Source: Irineochytrium annulatum
Lineage: Eukaryota; Chytridiomycota; Chytridiomycetes; Chytridiales; Chytridiaceae
Direction: 5' to 3'
Assembly (NCBI GenBank): GCA_027600665.1
Contig: JADGJL010001002.1
Location: 1-11,136 of the forward strand
DNA length: 11,136 bases
Shown here: piece by piece, positions 1 to 9,722 of the stretch
How the letters are laid out: the number at the start of each line of letters is the position of its first letter
Position numbering within the stretch: the stretch's first letter is position 1
The notes under the pieces: model-generated
Seen by the model: the letters and a program-made list of their open reading frames with translations, nothing else
What the model was told of the DNA's origin: nothing
The model's database searches: none
Position numbers and translations under genes: made by a program

Positions 1-273
1 CTCATGGAGTTGACCGAGGCTGAGCGGCCCAGGGCCAAGGTCGGTCGCAAGCGCAAGGTGCGCCCGAATGACACGGCGGCCCTGCTGGCGGAGCTTGACC
101 TGAAGCGGCAGCGGAACACGGAGGCAGCGCGGAGGAGTAGGGTGAGGAAGCTGGCGGAGCAGGAGGCGCTCGAGGCGCGGTGCAGGGGGGCGGAGGAGAG
201 GGCGAGGGCGTTGGAGGAGAGGTTGAGGGTCGCGGAGGAGAGGTTGAGGGCGGCCGGGTTGGAGATGCCTTGA
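1..273 (+). CDS. bZIP transcription factor, GCN4-like, C-terminal part
   Basis: Open from the window edge to a TGA at 271-273; an ATG lies at 4-6 but the real start or an upstream exon is probably outside the window, so I treat it as 5'-partial. Counting from that ATG (89 residues), a basic stretch (GRKRKVR, 14-20) precedes the bZIP signature NTEAARRSR at 38-46 (N-x2-A-A-R-x-S-R), followed by a heptad coiled coil to the C-terminus. The zipper d positions are L56, A63, L70, A77, A84, with L74 and L81 at a positions, so it is alanine-rich and may be weaker than GCN4's. The family binds DNA as dimers; GCN4/cpcA members control amino-acid biosynthesis genes through TGACTCA-type sites. The basic-region match supports the GCN4 class, but orthology to GCN4 itself is inference because no activation domain is visible. 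The zipper DNA is a 21-bp repeat (see findings). Confidence 0.85.
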   Translation, partial: LMELTEAERPRAKVGRKRKVRPNDTAALLAELDLKRQRNTEAARRSRVRKLAEQEALEARCRGAEERARALEERLRVAEERLRAAGLEMP

Positions 274-1224
274 GAGGATGGATTAACGGTGTTTTTGTCG
301 CAATGATGTTTAAGCTTTGGAAGACCCACCTGTGTTCTGGGATTTCCCCTTCTTTTGGCTTTTTTCTTCCATTTTTGGAAATTTTTTGATGATATTCTTT
401 CGTAGTTTATTCCTTGGGACTGTTTTTGGATTGTGCCGCCTACTGTATTCTCTTTTTTCCTTGCTCGCAGGAATTATACACCCGACCGTTTTAGTTGGGT
501 CGTTTACCTCGCATGATATATGTTAATTTTTTTTTTTTCGTAGTGGCATGTCTGCTTGCTCTTAGGCCTATGTCGAGTTCTCCGTGTTTTATTTTCACCT
601 GTTTATTAGAATTCGCTCCTTCGTGGGATTTTTTTTCTTCGATTTTTTTTAGAATGATGAACCCTTTTTCTTTCTCGTCCTCGGGTATCTTGCCCATTTG
701 CGAGTTACAGTTTTTATAGTCCCCGCTGCATTCGCTAAAGATTAAGAACTTGTAGCTTTCGCATCTGCAGTTCATGCTGCCTGCTCGCTCTACGCGATTT
801 TCTAGCTTTAGCTTTTATGTGCTTGCTCCATGTGTTAATAAATGCCAGCTTGACATAATGCGGATGAATAAAAGGATTATTGAGCCGAGAATTTTGAGCA
901 GTGGTCCGGGGATGGACATGCTGTGAGGTGAGCAAGCTCAAGTGTGTCACGGCGATGAGAAAGTACAGCTAGTTTCTCCATCCCAACTCGCGTTATTCGC
1001 GGCCATCCCCGCAGTCGGCGCTACCATTCCGCCGCATAGCCTCGTCGCGCCGAGCTCGAAAGCACCCGCGTGCAAATCCCCACTCACAAATCTGCCCTTC
1101 ACCGTCCACCTTCAACCCTTCGTCACCAGTACACCACCCGCCTCATCGGCCGACACCTCGCTGTCGCCAGTCTTCAGCATCACCCGAGCATCCCCGTTGA
1201 ATCAACCAACGCCAACAAGCAGAC
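274..1224. other. Intergenic: T-rich 3' region of the bZIP gene, then upstream region of TVP18
   Basis: No credible gene seen. Roughly 300-720 is strongly T-rich on the plus strand, with a 12-T tract at 527-538 and several shorter ones, in contrast to the GC-rich coding exons. This fits a long 3' untranslated or downstream region of the bZIP gene. Two AATAAA hexamers (837-842, 867-872) mark possible poly(A) sites. From about 960 the sequence turns C-rich and pyrimidine-rich, as expected for the promoter and 5' leader of TVP18 (ATG at 1225). The 99-codon open frame at 942-1241 overlaps the TVP18 start in another frame and has no recognisable features. Confidence 0.6.
837..872 (+). terminator. 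Two candidate poly(A) signals for the bZIP gene
   Basis: AATAAA occurs at 837-842 and again at 867-872 on the plus strand, 564-594 nt after the bZIP stop codon. The implied 3' UTR would be long for a compact fungal genome. Hexamer matches alone are weak evidence. Confidence 0.35.
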
Positions 1225-2256
1225 ATGGGCTTCGTGGATGAATGGCGTAGTGGGAAGGTTTGACACTTTGTTTGGATTCTCAGTAGAGGTTCGGTTCTGA
1301 TGATGACGGTTCACAGTTCACGGTGTATGCGCAGTGGGCCGCCATCCTGTCAGGCGTCTGTGAGTACTTTTTCATGGTTTTTTTTCTCGCATGTTATCTT
1401 TTTCTTCGATATTTCTGCGTGACGAAAAAAAACGACTGATCAACCCCCCTCCGCCTTCCCTTCCCCTTCCCATTCCCTCACCACACCAAAAATCTAAAAA
1501 AAAAATAAGTCCTCATCATCCTGGGCTTCGTGACCTTCACCTCCGTCCTCCCCTTCGCCCTCCTGGCCTTCGTCCAATCCTTCCTCATCGTCCTCCTCGA
1601 GGTCCCCATCGTCACCCAATGCTGCCCGACCGGCCCGATGATGTCGGGTTTCGTCAAGTTCTTTGAGAACACCATCTTCAGATCGGTGCTGTACCTCGTC
1701 TTCGCGGGCATGCAGTGGATCTCCCTCCTGATGGCCGCGAGCGCGCTGCTGGTGGCCGCGATGACGTTGAGCGTCACTTTTGTTCTTTATGGTATGTTTC
1801 ACGGATTTTTTAGCGGGGTATTTTTCTTTGTTTTGGAAGTATGAGGACGGGATTTATGGAAGGATGGAAAAGGGTGGAATGGGAGGGATGGGGAAGGACG
1901 TGGAGGGATGATGTCTCTGGAAGAGGGGTGGATGAACTACGATACTTTGCTAATTTACTTGTTTAACTCCCCGAATCATCCCACTCACACATCTCACTCA
2001 CACATCTAACCCCCACCATCTTCCCCACCCCCCAGCAATCGCCGCAAGCAAGAAGGAGGAGTTTTCTCGTTCCTACTTCACGGGCGGCAAAGGTGTCTCG
2101 GGGACCGCGGCATCCGGTGGCGCGGCCGGTGGTGGTGCGGCCGGTGCTACGGCGGCGAAGAAGAACCCCATCGCCAAGGCCGGTGACGCCATCAAGGGAT
2201 CCTTCTCAAAGGCCAACACGGCCTTGAAGACGAGCAGGACGTTCGGGGGAGTTTAG
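1225..2256 (+). CDS. TVP18: TVP18-like Golgi membrane protein
   Basis: Four exons: 1225-1257, 1317-1359, 1510-1791, 2036-2256; introns of 59, 150 and 244 nt are all GT-AG. The joined product is 192 residues. It opens MGFVDEWRSGK-FTVYAQW, close to the fungal TVP18 N-terminus (short acidic/basic leader, then F-S-x-Y-x-Q-W). Hydrophobic segments lie at about 16-33, 36-58, 84-99 and 100-119, giving a four-pass protein with LLEVP at 54-58 and a CCPTGP loop at 63-68. Tvp18 belongs to the Cg6151-P/Flower family and is found in Tlg2-containing Golgi vesicles in yeast; its biochemical role is not established. The tail after residue 120 begins AIAASKKEEFSRS, as in the family, then continues with a Gly/Ala-rich stretch (about 137-160) and a Lys-rich end, making it somewhat longer than the roughly 160-170 residues I expect. 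Start context cagacATGG is favourable. It converges with TRM9. Confidence 0.9.
1872..1893 (+). promoter_or_regulatory. G-quadruplex-type motif inside TVP18 intron 3
   Basis: Four guanine runs (1872-1874, 1881-1883, 1885-1887, 1890-1893) separated by loops of 6, 1 and 2 nt satisfy the usual G3+N1-7 pattern on the sense strand of the 244-nt third intron. The adjacent TGGGGAAG (1889-1896) is an exact complement of CTTCCCCA (2020-2027) in the intron's own pyrimidine tract just before the AG at 2034-2035. A structure affecting splicing is inference only. Confidence 0.35.
1982..2007 (+). repeat. Tandem 13-bp duplication in TVP18 intron 3
   Basis: The 13-mer CACTCACACATCT occurs twice head to tail (1982-1994 and 1995-2007) within the pyrimidine-rich end of the intron. 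It looks like simple replication slippage. Confidence 0.8.
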
Positions 2257-2765
2257 GTGGTGGTGTCAAGGTGACGTAGGCGATGGTGCTAAGCTAAAGA
2301 AGGGTGTTTTGTGTTCCAATGACTCGCATACATACGATCGATTAGTTACGTTCTCTTTGCTCTTTGTGTTTTAAGACTTTCTATCTCCTTTTCGTTCGAT
2401 CTCACTTGTAGCACACACACATGCACGACCATACTCTGTAGACAATTCACTTCACGCACGCTAGTATCCCACTCAACTCATTTCAGTTGCAATGCCCCAC
2501 GTTCGGACCATCGACCGCAAAATACATAAGCCGTTATAAAAGAGTTGCGCACGCGCGGTTAAACGTTTTATTTGTTTAAGCTTGAGGTTATCCAGGCCCT
2601 CATAGTCTGAACTTTATCAGTCGCTGCCGACCATACGTCATGTTCTATCTACATCGTTGTATACCATGGGCGATGATCGCGGCTATCGAGCAACGCGACT
2701 TGCTCGCAACGGCCATAACATGGGCGGCGCCGCAACGCTTCAGATGGTCTCCCAACTGCCACGGA
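2257..2765. other. Convergent intergenic region between TVP18 and TRM9
   Basis: No gene seen. The two genes end tail to tail here. An AATAAA on the minus strand (2572-2567), 194 nt beyond the TRM9 stop, is the only hexamer match I found for either gene; no AATAAA was seen for TVP18. The 185-codon plus-strand open frame beginning at 2640 runs antisense through the conserved TRM9 exons and is a shadow. Confidence 0.6.
2567..2572 (-). terminator. Candidate poly(A) signal for TRM9
   Basis: The plus-strand TTTATT reads AATAAA on the minus strand, 194 nt past the TRM9 stop at 2766. It is a hexamer match only. Confidence 0.35.
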
Positions 2766-4122
2766 TCACGACTTCCTCGCGATCACGTACCAGTTGTCGC
2801 GGTCGTATCCCGACATCTCGATCTTGAGCCCACCCGCCGCGTTCACGATCCCGTCCAGCTCGCCCTTTGTGAAAAGGTGATAGTACCTGCAATAGATCAT
2901 GATTCAGCAAACGCAAGAGATAGAGAGCGCGCACCGCTGATACACGACGTTCAGATCGTCCTCGCGAAGGATTTTCGCCTGATCTGTAACCTCCACGTCA
3001 ATATCAAAAATAGCGATAAATCTTGCTCACTTATAGCCCGCGAGTTCTCCGCATTCTTCTCCTTAAACACATTCTTGGGGAACGTCCACGGCACGAACAC
3101 GTCCTGGCGCTCAAATTTCCGCTTCCCTTCTTGCTCCATCGCCCAGACAAAGATCAGCATCTTCCCTCCTGGTTTCAGGATCCTCGTCAGCTCCTGAATG
3201 GCGGATATCCGTCGTTCGGGGGATGAGAAGTGGTGGATGACGGCTATTGAGAGTACAAAGTCCTGAAAACGTGGGAGTGAGAAAGTTGAAACGTCAGAGT
3301 AAGGCACTTACGAAGCACGATGTGCGGAAGGGCAACTCCTGGTTATCCGCGACCAGAGCCTCGAACCCGCGATCTCGACAGATTCCGATAAGATTTGAAC
3401 TCCTAAAAAGGAAAAATTCCAGGATCCATGAGCGCGCGAGATAGCGAACAACGAATCCAGACGATTCATTGGCATGAGAACACTTACATATCGGATCCAA
3501 TCGTCATCACACTCTTGTTGACGCCCAGGTACTTCCCATTGCCGCAGCCAACGTCCGCACCGATGGAGCCCTCCTCCAAGGAGCTGATTAAATCGAGAAC
3601 AGTGAGTTGCTGTAGCCAAACATCACCCCCGTCACAAGAAGTCACGACGCAGACATTCGCCAGCGCTTCGCTGAATAACTCCCCATGCTGTGCGGCAGAG
3701 CCAGTATGCAAGAAAGTGATCACGAAGACGCTCGCTTGATCATCGCGAGGGCCCTCACCGTCAGCAAGCGAGCGAATCCGGGACTCAGATTCAAGACCGC
3801 ACTTCACACCCCAACAGTGCCCCGACGAACAGGAACAGAAATTCGAAATGGAAGCAACGCAAAACAAAACAGTAAATGCTCTCACCCAAGGAAGTTCTCA
3901 ACGACCGGCCAAGGCTATCCTTCTCCCTCATTAAAAAAACGCAATCAGATTCGGAACAGATTCACCCACCTTATACCTCGTCCCTGAGAAATGCGGCGCG
4001 ATCGCCTCATAGACCCTCTGCACGTGCTCCCTCTCCAGCCCCACTCCCTTGTCCATCGATTCCAAATCCCCCCCGCCGCCGGGCGCCAGCACGGCCGCGC
4101 TGTTGGCGCCGGCATCGCTCAT
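2766..4122 (-). CDS. TRM9: tRNA (uridine-34 carboxymethyl) O-/ester methyltransferase Trm9
   Basis: Seven exons read on the minus strand: 4122-3970, 3914-3886, 3583-3488, 3402-3312, 3262-3031, 2983-2935, 2886-2766. The joined product is 256 residues (yeast Trm9 is about 280). Conserved blocks appear in order: [23 protein letters not shown] (from the 29-nt exon 2), the SAM-binding motif [11 protein letters not shown] with acidic D71, GSD at 90-92, [58 protein letters not shown] and a C-terminal NWYVI. In yeast, Trm9 with Trm112 completes mcm5U/mcm5s2U at wobble position 34 of certain tRNAs, affecting decoding and stress responses; animal ALKBH8 has the same methyltransferase domain. The start at 4122 is the ATG nearest the conserved block; its first ~25 residues are Ala/Gly-rich and unconserved, so an internal Met is possible. 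Intron 2 is 302 nt; the others are 47-85 nt. It diverges from REX2. Confidence 0.94.
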
Positions 4123-4278
4123 GTTGGCGATGAAACTTTGCGTGAGGTCCCTTGCCTGTGATCCACTCGCCCCTCCGTCCACTCCAGCTCGCTCGCCGTA
4201 TCCCCGGCGTGCGCGTACAGCCGGTTCGTCGCGAGCAACGTTATCAGCGGGACGCCGAACACCGGCGGCGGAACGCGC
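4123..4278. promoter_or_regulatory. Shared divergent promoter of TRM9 and REX2
   Basis: Only 156 bp separate the two inferred start codons, which face away from each other, so both promoters and both 5' leaders must fit here or overlap the opposite gene. The stretch is GC-rich and I see no TATA box. If REX2 has an extra upstream exon (for example one encoding a mitochondrial leader), it would have to lie here or inside TRM9. Confidence 0.55.
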
Positions 4279-5230
4279 ATGATGAGCGACAGCTTGGGAA
4301 AGACGATGAAGGACCCGATGGGTGAGGTTTGAGAGCGCCGCCCAAGGACGAAGTATGAGCTGATGGAACGAAAAAATCGCGTATGGGATAGTCTGGGTCG
4401 ATCTGGAGATGACGGGCTTGAACCTGGGGAAGGATAAAATCATTGAGGTGTGTTCAATTCGATTACAACGTTTTGCTTAATTGGTCGACCAAGATCGCTG
4501 TCATCGTCACCGACGGGAGTTTGAATATGGTCGAGGAAGGGCCTGGTACGCTGCTCAGAACCTACGGGGTCTCGATATCCTAACCCCGTTTGCGAGAAAG
4601 ATCTCGTGATCCACCAGCCGCAATCCGTGATGGATGGGATGAACGATTGGTGTGTTGAGCACCACGGGAAGGTGTGTTTAGGCGCCACCTTCGCTGCGTC
4701 AGGCTGCTATACTAAGTCGACTATCGTATTACAAAAAGAGCGGTCTGACGGCCGAAGTGCTCCTCTCGACCACTACGACGGCGGAGGCCGAGGCGGCCGT
4801 GCTCGAGTTCGTCAAGCGTTATATCCCCGTAAAAGGCGTTGGTGTCCTGGCGGGGAACTCGGTGCACGTGGATAAGGTGCCGTTCGCCTCTCTCACTTTC
4901 GTGCTCGACTTATAGTTATGGTGGTTCATTTGAATTTCCTTTCTCTCAAACAGGAGTTCCTCCGGAAAGAGATGCCGGCCTTTCTCGACCATCTCCACTA
5001 CCGCCTCATAGACGTGTCAACGCTCAAGGAGCTCGCGAGGAGGTGGAACCCGGCCGTGTTCCACAGGGGTTCTCACAAAACGAGCGACCATCGGTGTGTT
5101 TTGCTTTGAGCTTTCCCGGTTGCGGAAGAAGCTTAATGTAGTTTGGGAATACAGGGCAATGGGCGACATACGGGACTCGATCGCGGAGCTGAGGTATTAC
5201 CGGGATGCTTTTTTGAAGCTGCCGGCGTGA
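4279..5230 (+). CDS. REX2: Oligoribonuclease (DEDDh 3'-5' exoribonuclease), REX2/REXO2 type
   Basis: Seven exons: 4279-4321, 4392-4447, 4494-4545, 4601-4671, 4739-4876, 4954-5093, 5155-5230; introns of 46-77 nt are all GT-AG. The joined product is 191 residues, the usual oligoribonuclease length. All five DEDDh residues are present: D18 and E20 in VWVDLEMTGL, D119 in LAGNSVHVDK, and H166 and D171 in SDHRAMGDIRDS (H-x4-D spacing). Other matches include IAVIVTDGSLN, LVIHQPQSVMD, WCVEHHGKSGL, KEMPAFLDHLHYRLIDVST and LKELARRWNP. The family degrades 2-5-nt RNA fragments; in eukaryotes it acts in mitochondria and/or cytosol. With the ATG at 4279 only 14 residues precede the conserved core (an in-frame second ATG follows at 4282), so no clear mitochondrial presequence is encoded. 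A TGA closes the frame further upstream. Exon 1 is the least certain part. Confidence 0.95.
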
Positions 5231-5400
5231 GGCGTCGTTTCTTTGTTCTTCTCTTTTGGTTCGAGTCTTTGTGGATGTGGCTCACACGGGATTTGGTTGC
5301 ATTCATTTCTGACGGGAATAGGCTGTTTTAAGGCTTCTTTATTTCAAATTTTTCCTGCATGAGAACAGTAAGGATGGCTGAAGGTTCTTTCTATAATATG

Positions 5401-5406
5401 AATAAA
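5401..5406 (+). terminator. Candidate poly(A) signal for REX2
   Basis: AATAAA lies in an AT-rich context 171 nt past the stop codon. It is a hexamer match only. Confidence 0.4.
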
Positions 5407-5644
5407 TATGTCGCACAGTCCAGTCAAGATGACGACGACCCCTGGAACTATAAATATTAATGCTAAACTTTATACACCCCCGCCTCCGTTGATCAAGACA
5501 AAGGCCAAAGAGCTTAAGAAGCTCCGCCTGGAACTGTTGAAAATTGCGTGATGGGAGCCAAACGGAAACAGGTTAAAGCCAAGTGCGAGTTCCTGACTCC
5601 AGTCAACCCCCCCAACACCAGAAAAGAACACTAATTTGTGACTT

Positions 5645-5650
5645 TTTATT
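5645..5650 (-). terminator. Candidate poly(A) signal for the FMO gene
   Basis: The minus-strand reading is AATAAA, 134 nt past the stop at 5784. It is a hexamer match only. Confidence 0.4.
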
Positions 5651-5783
5651 CGCGGTTTACACGCAAGGATGGTTTCGAAAACTAGCTCAAAACCAAGCGA
5701 GAAATAAGCAAAACAGACGAAGAAAAGAAGAACAGGGAGTCGTTTCCTGAACGCCAGCATTTACAAAAAGTCACCTCCGTCCT

Positions 5784-7159
5784 TCAATATCCCAACACCT
5801 TCCTCCTCATCTTTAAAACGTCCGCTCTAAGCTGAATCCTCGCCGGGTCCGTCCTCTCGCATCCGACGAAGTCCGCCATCATGTCCCAAAGCGCATACTG
5901 CTGAGTGTACCCTAAATTCAACTTTGCCCTCGAGCCCGCATCACAACCAAGCGCCTCCTCGTGCTCGGCCTCCAGCCTCCTCATTTCTTCCTCGGGCGGT
6001 AAGACGCCCGCGCCCGTGATGACGTGCGCGATCATGCGGGCCTGCCGGTCGAAGAGGGGGAAGGGGTCGATCTTTGAGGGAAGGCCGACGAAGGTGAGGG
6101 TCGGGTTGCGCATGTAAAAGGTGAAGCGGAAGAGGTTGTTGACGCCGAGGCCGTCGGTGACCAGCCTCGCGTTGGACGGCGTGGATGCAGAGGAGAGTTC
6201 TTTCAGGAAAGGAAAGTCGTAAAGATCTTCCATTGCAAGGTCCCGTTAAACTCGGCGCATCGGTAAAAACGCGAACTCACATCCAGTCGCGAAGACGATG
6301 ACTTCGTACTCCTCCTTGGACCCGTCCTTGAACTCTATCTGCCCGGCCTCATTCACCCGTACGACCTCAGTCACCTTCTTGATAACCTTTGGCGCGACGG
6401 CCGCATCCGTCAGCCCAAGGTTGTCCACACTCTCGCCCAAATCCCCAACGGCATCCGCCCTCCGCAGCGACAGATGCACAGATTCGGCGACGTTGTTTAA
6501 TTCCCTCGCAATATCCACGCCGCTGCTCCCGCCTCCGACGACCAAGATACGCTTGTGCTCAAAGCCCTTGGTGTTCCTATAGCTCTTCGTGTGCATAACC
6601 ATCCCCTTATAGTTCTCCATGCCCGTGAATTTCGGGATGTACGGTACATAATAATGTCCACTCGCGACGATCACGTTATCGAACTGCTCCACAACTGGCT
6701 CCCCGCCACCGACCCGACGCGATGTGACGGTCCACTCCCTGCTGTCCTCATCCCACACCACGCTCTCCACCGTCGTCTGGCACCGGATGAACGGCCCGAG
6801 GCCGTGCCGCTCGACGTACAGGTTCAGGTAGTTCAGCACAGCCTGCGCCGGTGGAAAGAATTCGACCGGCTCCGGGAAGGGCATGTCCTCAAACATCATC
6901 AGTGTCGGCGGAAGGTTTGTGCGGAGATTATCGTAGATAGCGCTCGTGTCTGTGTCGGGCGAGGCCGAGTGGACCCAGGTCCCTCTGGAGAAAGTCAGCA
7001 GAAGCGGAGAGCAGGAAGACCCCGTCGACCCTACCCCAAGCTAGCGTTCCGCTCGTAGACAACGATTGAGCACCCGGCCTCCTTCATTCGACGGGCCGCA
7101 GCGACACCGGCGCCCCCGGCCCCGATGATGGCGACTCTGGCCTTCGACTGGGGTCGCAT
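5784..7159 (-). CDS. Flavin-dependent monooxygenase (FMO family)
   Basis: Three exons on the minus strand: 7159-7035, 6984-6281, 6226-5784; introns of 50 and 54 nt. The product is 423 residues, close to yeast Fmo1. Features in order: FAD-binding GAGGAG (13-18) after RVAII, with acidic E37 near the end of the second strand (VVYE); GGTWV (42-46), rebuilt exactly across intron 1; the FMO fingerprint YKGMVMHTKSY (167-177), with Tyr where Phe is usual; NADPH-binding GGGSSG (192-197); FATGY (273-277), rebuilt across intron 2; and VGLPSKIDPFPLFDRQA near the C-terminus. The family uses FAD, NADPH and O2 to oxygenate soft N or S atoms; yeast Fmo1 oxidises thiols and supports disulfide formation at the ER. 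I see no signal peptide or C-terminal membrane anchor. The substrate cannot be read from sequence. The ATG at 7159 sits just before the first beta strand, with an in-frame stop further upstream. It lies 226 bp downstream of the M28 gene on the same strand. Confidence 0.93.
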
Positions 7160-7385
7160 CCGGTATGCTGTGGGGCGACGGAGAGAAACAGGATCGCTTT
7201 TAGCCGCATGGGGTCGACTGGCTTGTAAATGTCATTCGAAAAGACACCGTGTTTCAGATAATCAGGATAACAGAACTTCAGAGGAAACAATGTACTAATT
7301 TGTAAATCGAAAACCACTCCGGCTACAACTAATAACCCCTAAGCCGACTTGCACCCCAAAACTCATTTCTACAACCCAAAATTAT
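7160..7385. promoter_or_regulatory. FMO upstream region and M28 peptidase 3' region
   Basis: 226 bp between two minus-strand genes must hold the 3' end of the peptidase transcript and the FMO promoter. The part next to the peptidase stop is AT-rich; no AATAAA was found. A 77-codon minus-strand open frame (7317-7084) crosses this region but overlaps FMO exon 1 in another frame and has no recognisable features. Confidence 0.5.
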
Positions 7386-9280
<1,895 letters not shown>

Positions 9281-9722
9281 AGCTTACGATCGTCGGCAGG
9301 GAAGGAGGTCCTGGAGGTCGGAAGCTGGCGAAGGCGCGGAGGAGGATATCGAATGATCGACCAGGGGAAATATTGACGATCGTATAATCATCCGAAATAA
9401 CTGCGTGGGCGCCACCTGAGCCGCCGCGTGGTCGGGCGCGGCCCACGCAAGACCGATCCTTAGAGCTGGTCGTGATGCTAGCGGGCCGCACTCACTTTCG
9501 TGGATCGAGGTATCAATACGAAGACGATCTGCAAAAATATTCAACAAGCAGCAGGTCAAGCAAGATCCCTTCGCGAAGCCGGAACTCCCGAAAATATATA
9601 TTAAAAAACAAGAGGATAGGGGTTGATTGATTAAAAATCAGAAAATGCGATTGTTCGTGCAGCGGCAATAGTGGCAAAGAGGATCATAAGAGCAGAAGAC
9701 CGGGCCAGGCCCCGAGACGCGC
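9281..9722. promoter_or_regulatory. M28 peptidase promoter and cytochrome c 3' region
   Basis: No gene seen in these 442 bp. The part near the cytochrome c stop is AT-rich (9580-9660) and probably its 3' region; no AATAAA was found. The half nearer the peptidase start holds two copies of the palindrome ACGATCGT (9286-9293, 9376-9383) and a 9-bp inverted repeat, TGCGTGGGC (9402-9410) with GCCCACGCA (9441-9449). Overlapping short open frames have no recognisable features. Confidence 0.5.
9402..9449. repeat. 9-bp perfect inverted repeat upstream of the M28 peptidase
   Basis: TGCGTGGGC at 9402-9410 is the exact reverse complement of GCCCACGCA at 9441-9449, separated by 30 nt. The arms contain GCGTGGGC, which resembles C2H2 zinc-finger sites. 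A regulatory role is inference. Confidence 0.5.

Larger units (their letters stand above)
5231..5783. other. Convergent intergenic region between REX2 and the FMO gene
   Basis: No gene seen. The two genes end tail to tail. AATAAA on the plus strand at 5401-5406 (171 nt after the REX2 stop) and on the minus strand at 5650-5645 (134 nt after the FMO stop) are plausible poly(A) signals. The open frames here are short, low in complexity and lack recognisable motifs. Confidence 0.6.

Noticed and set aside
942..1241. 99-codon plus-strand open frame before TVP18
   Set aside because: It overlaps the TVP18 start in another frame and has low-complexity Ser/Pro/Thr composition; better read as leader sequence.
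2640..3197. 185-codon plus-strand open frame
   Set aside because: It is antisense to conserved TRM9 exons, crosses their introns and shows no domain.
3488..3609. Alternative TRM9 exon 3 starting at 3609 and joined directly to exon 1
   Set aside because: It keeps frame but removes the conserved PWPVV block; using the microexon 3914-3886 and the acceptor at 3584 restores a full family match.
5470..5760. 96-codon minus-strand open frame downstream of the FMO
   Set aside because: It lies in the convergent intergenic region, has no recognisable motif and spans the candidate FMO poly(A) signal.
7084..7317. 77-codon minus-strand open frame as an N-terminal extension of the FMO
   Set aside because: It is in a different frame from FMO exon 1; in the FMO frame a stop occurs upstream and the ATG at 7159 directly precedes the FAD-binding strand.
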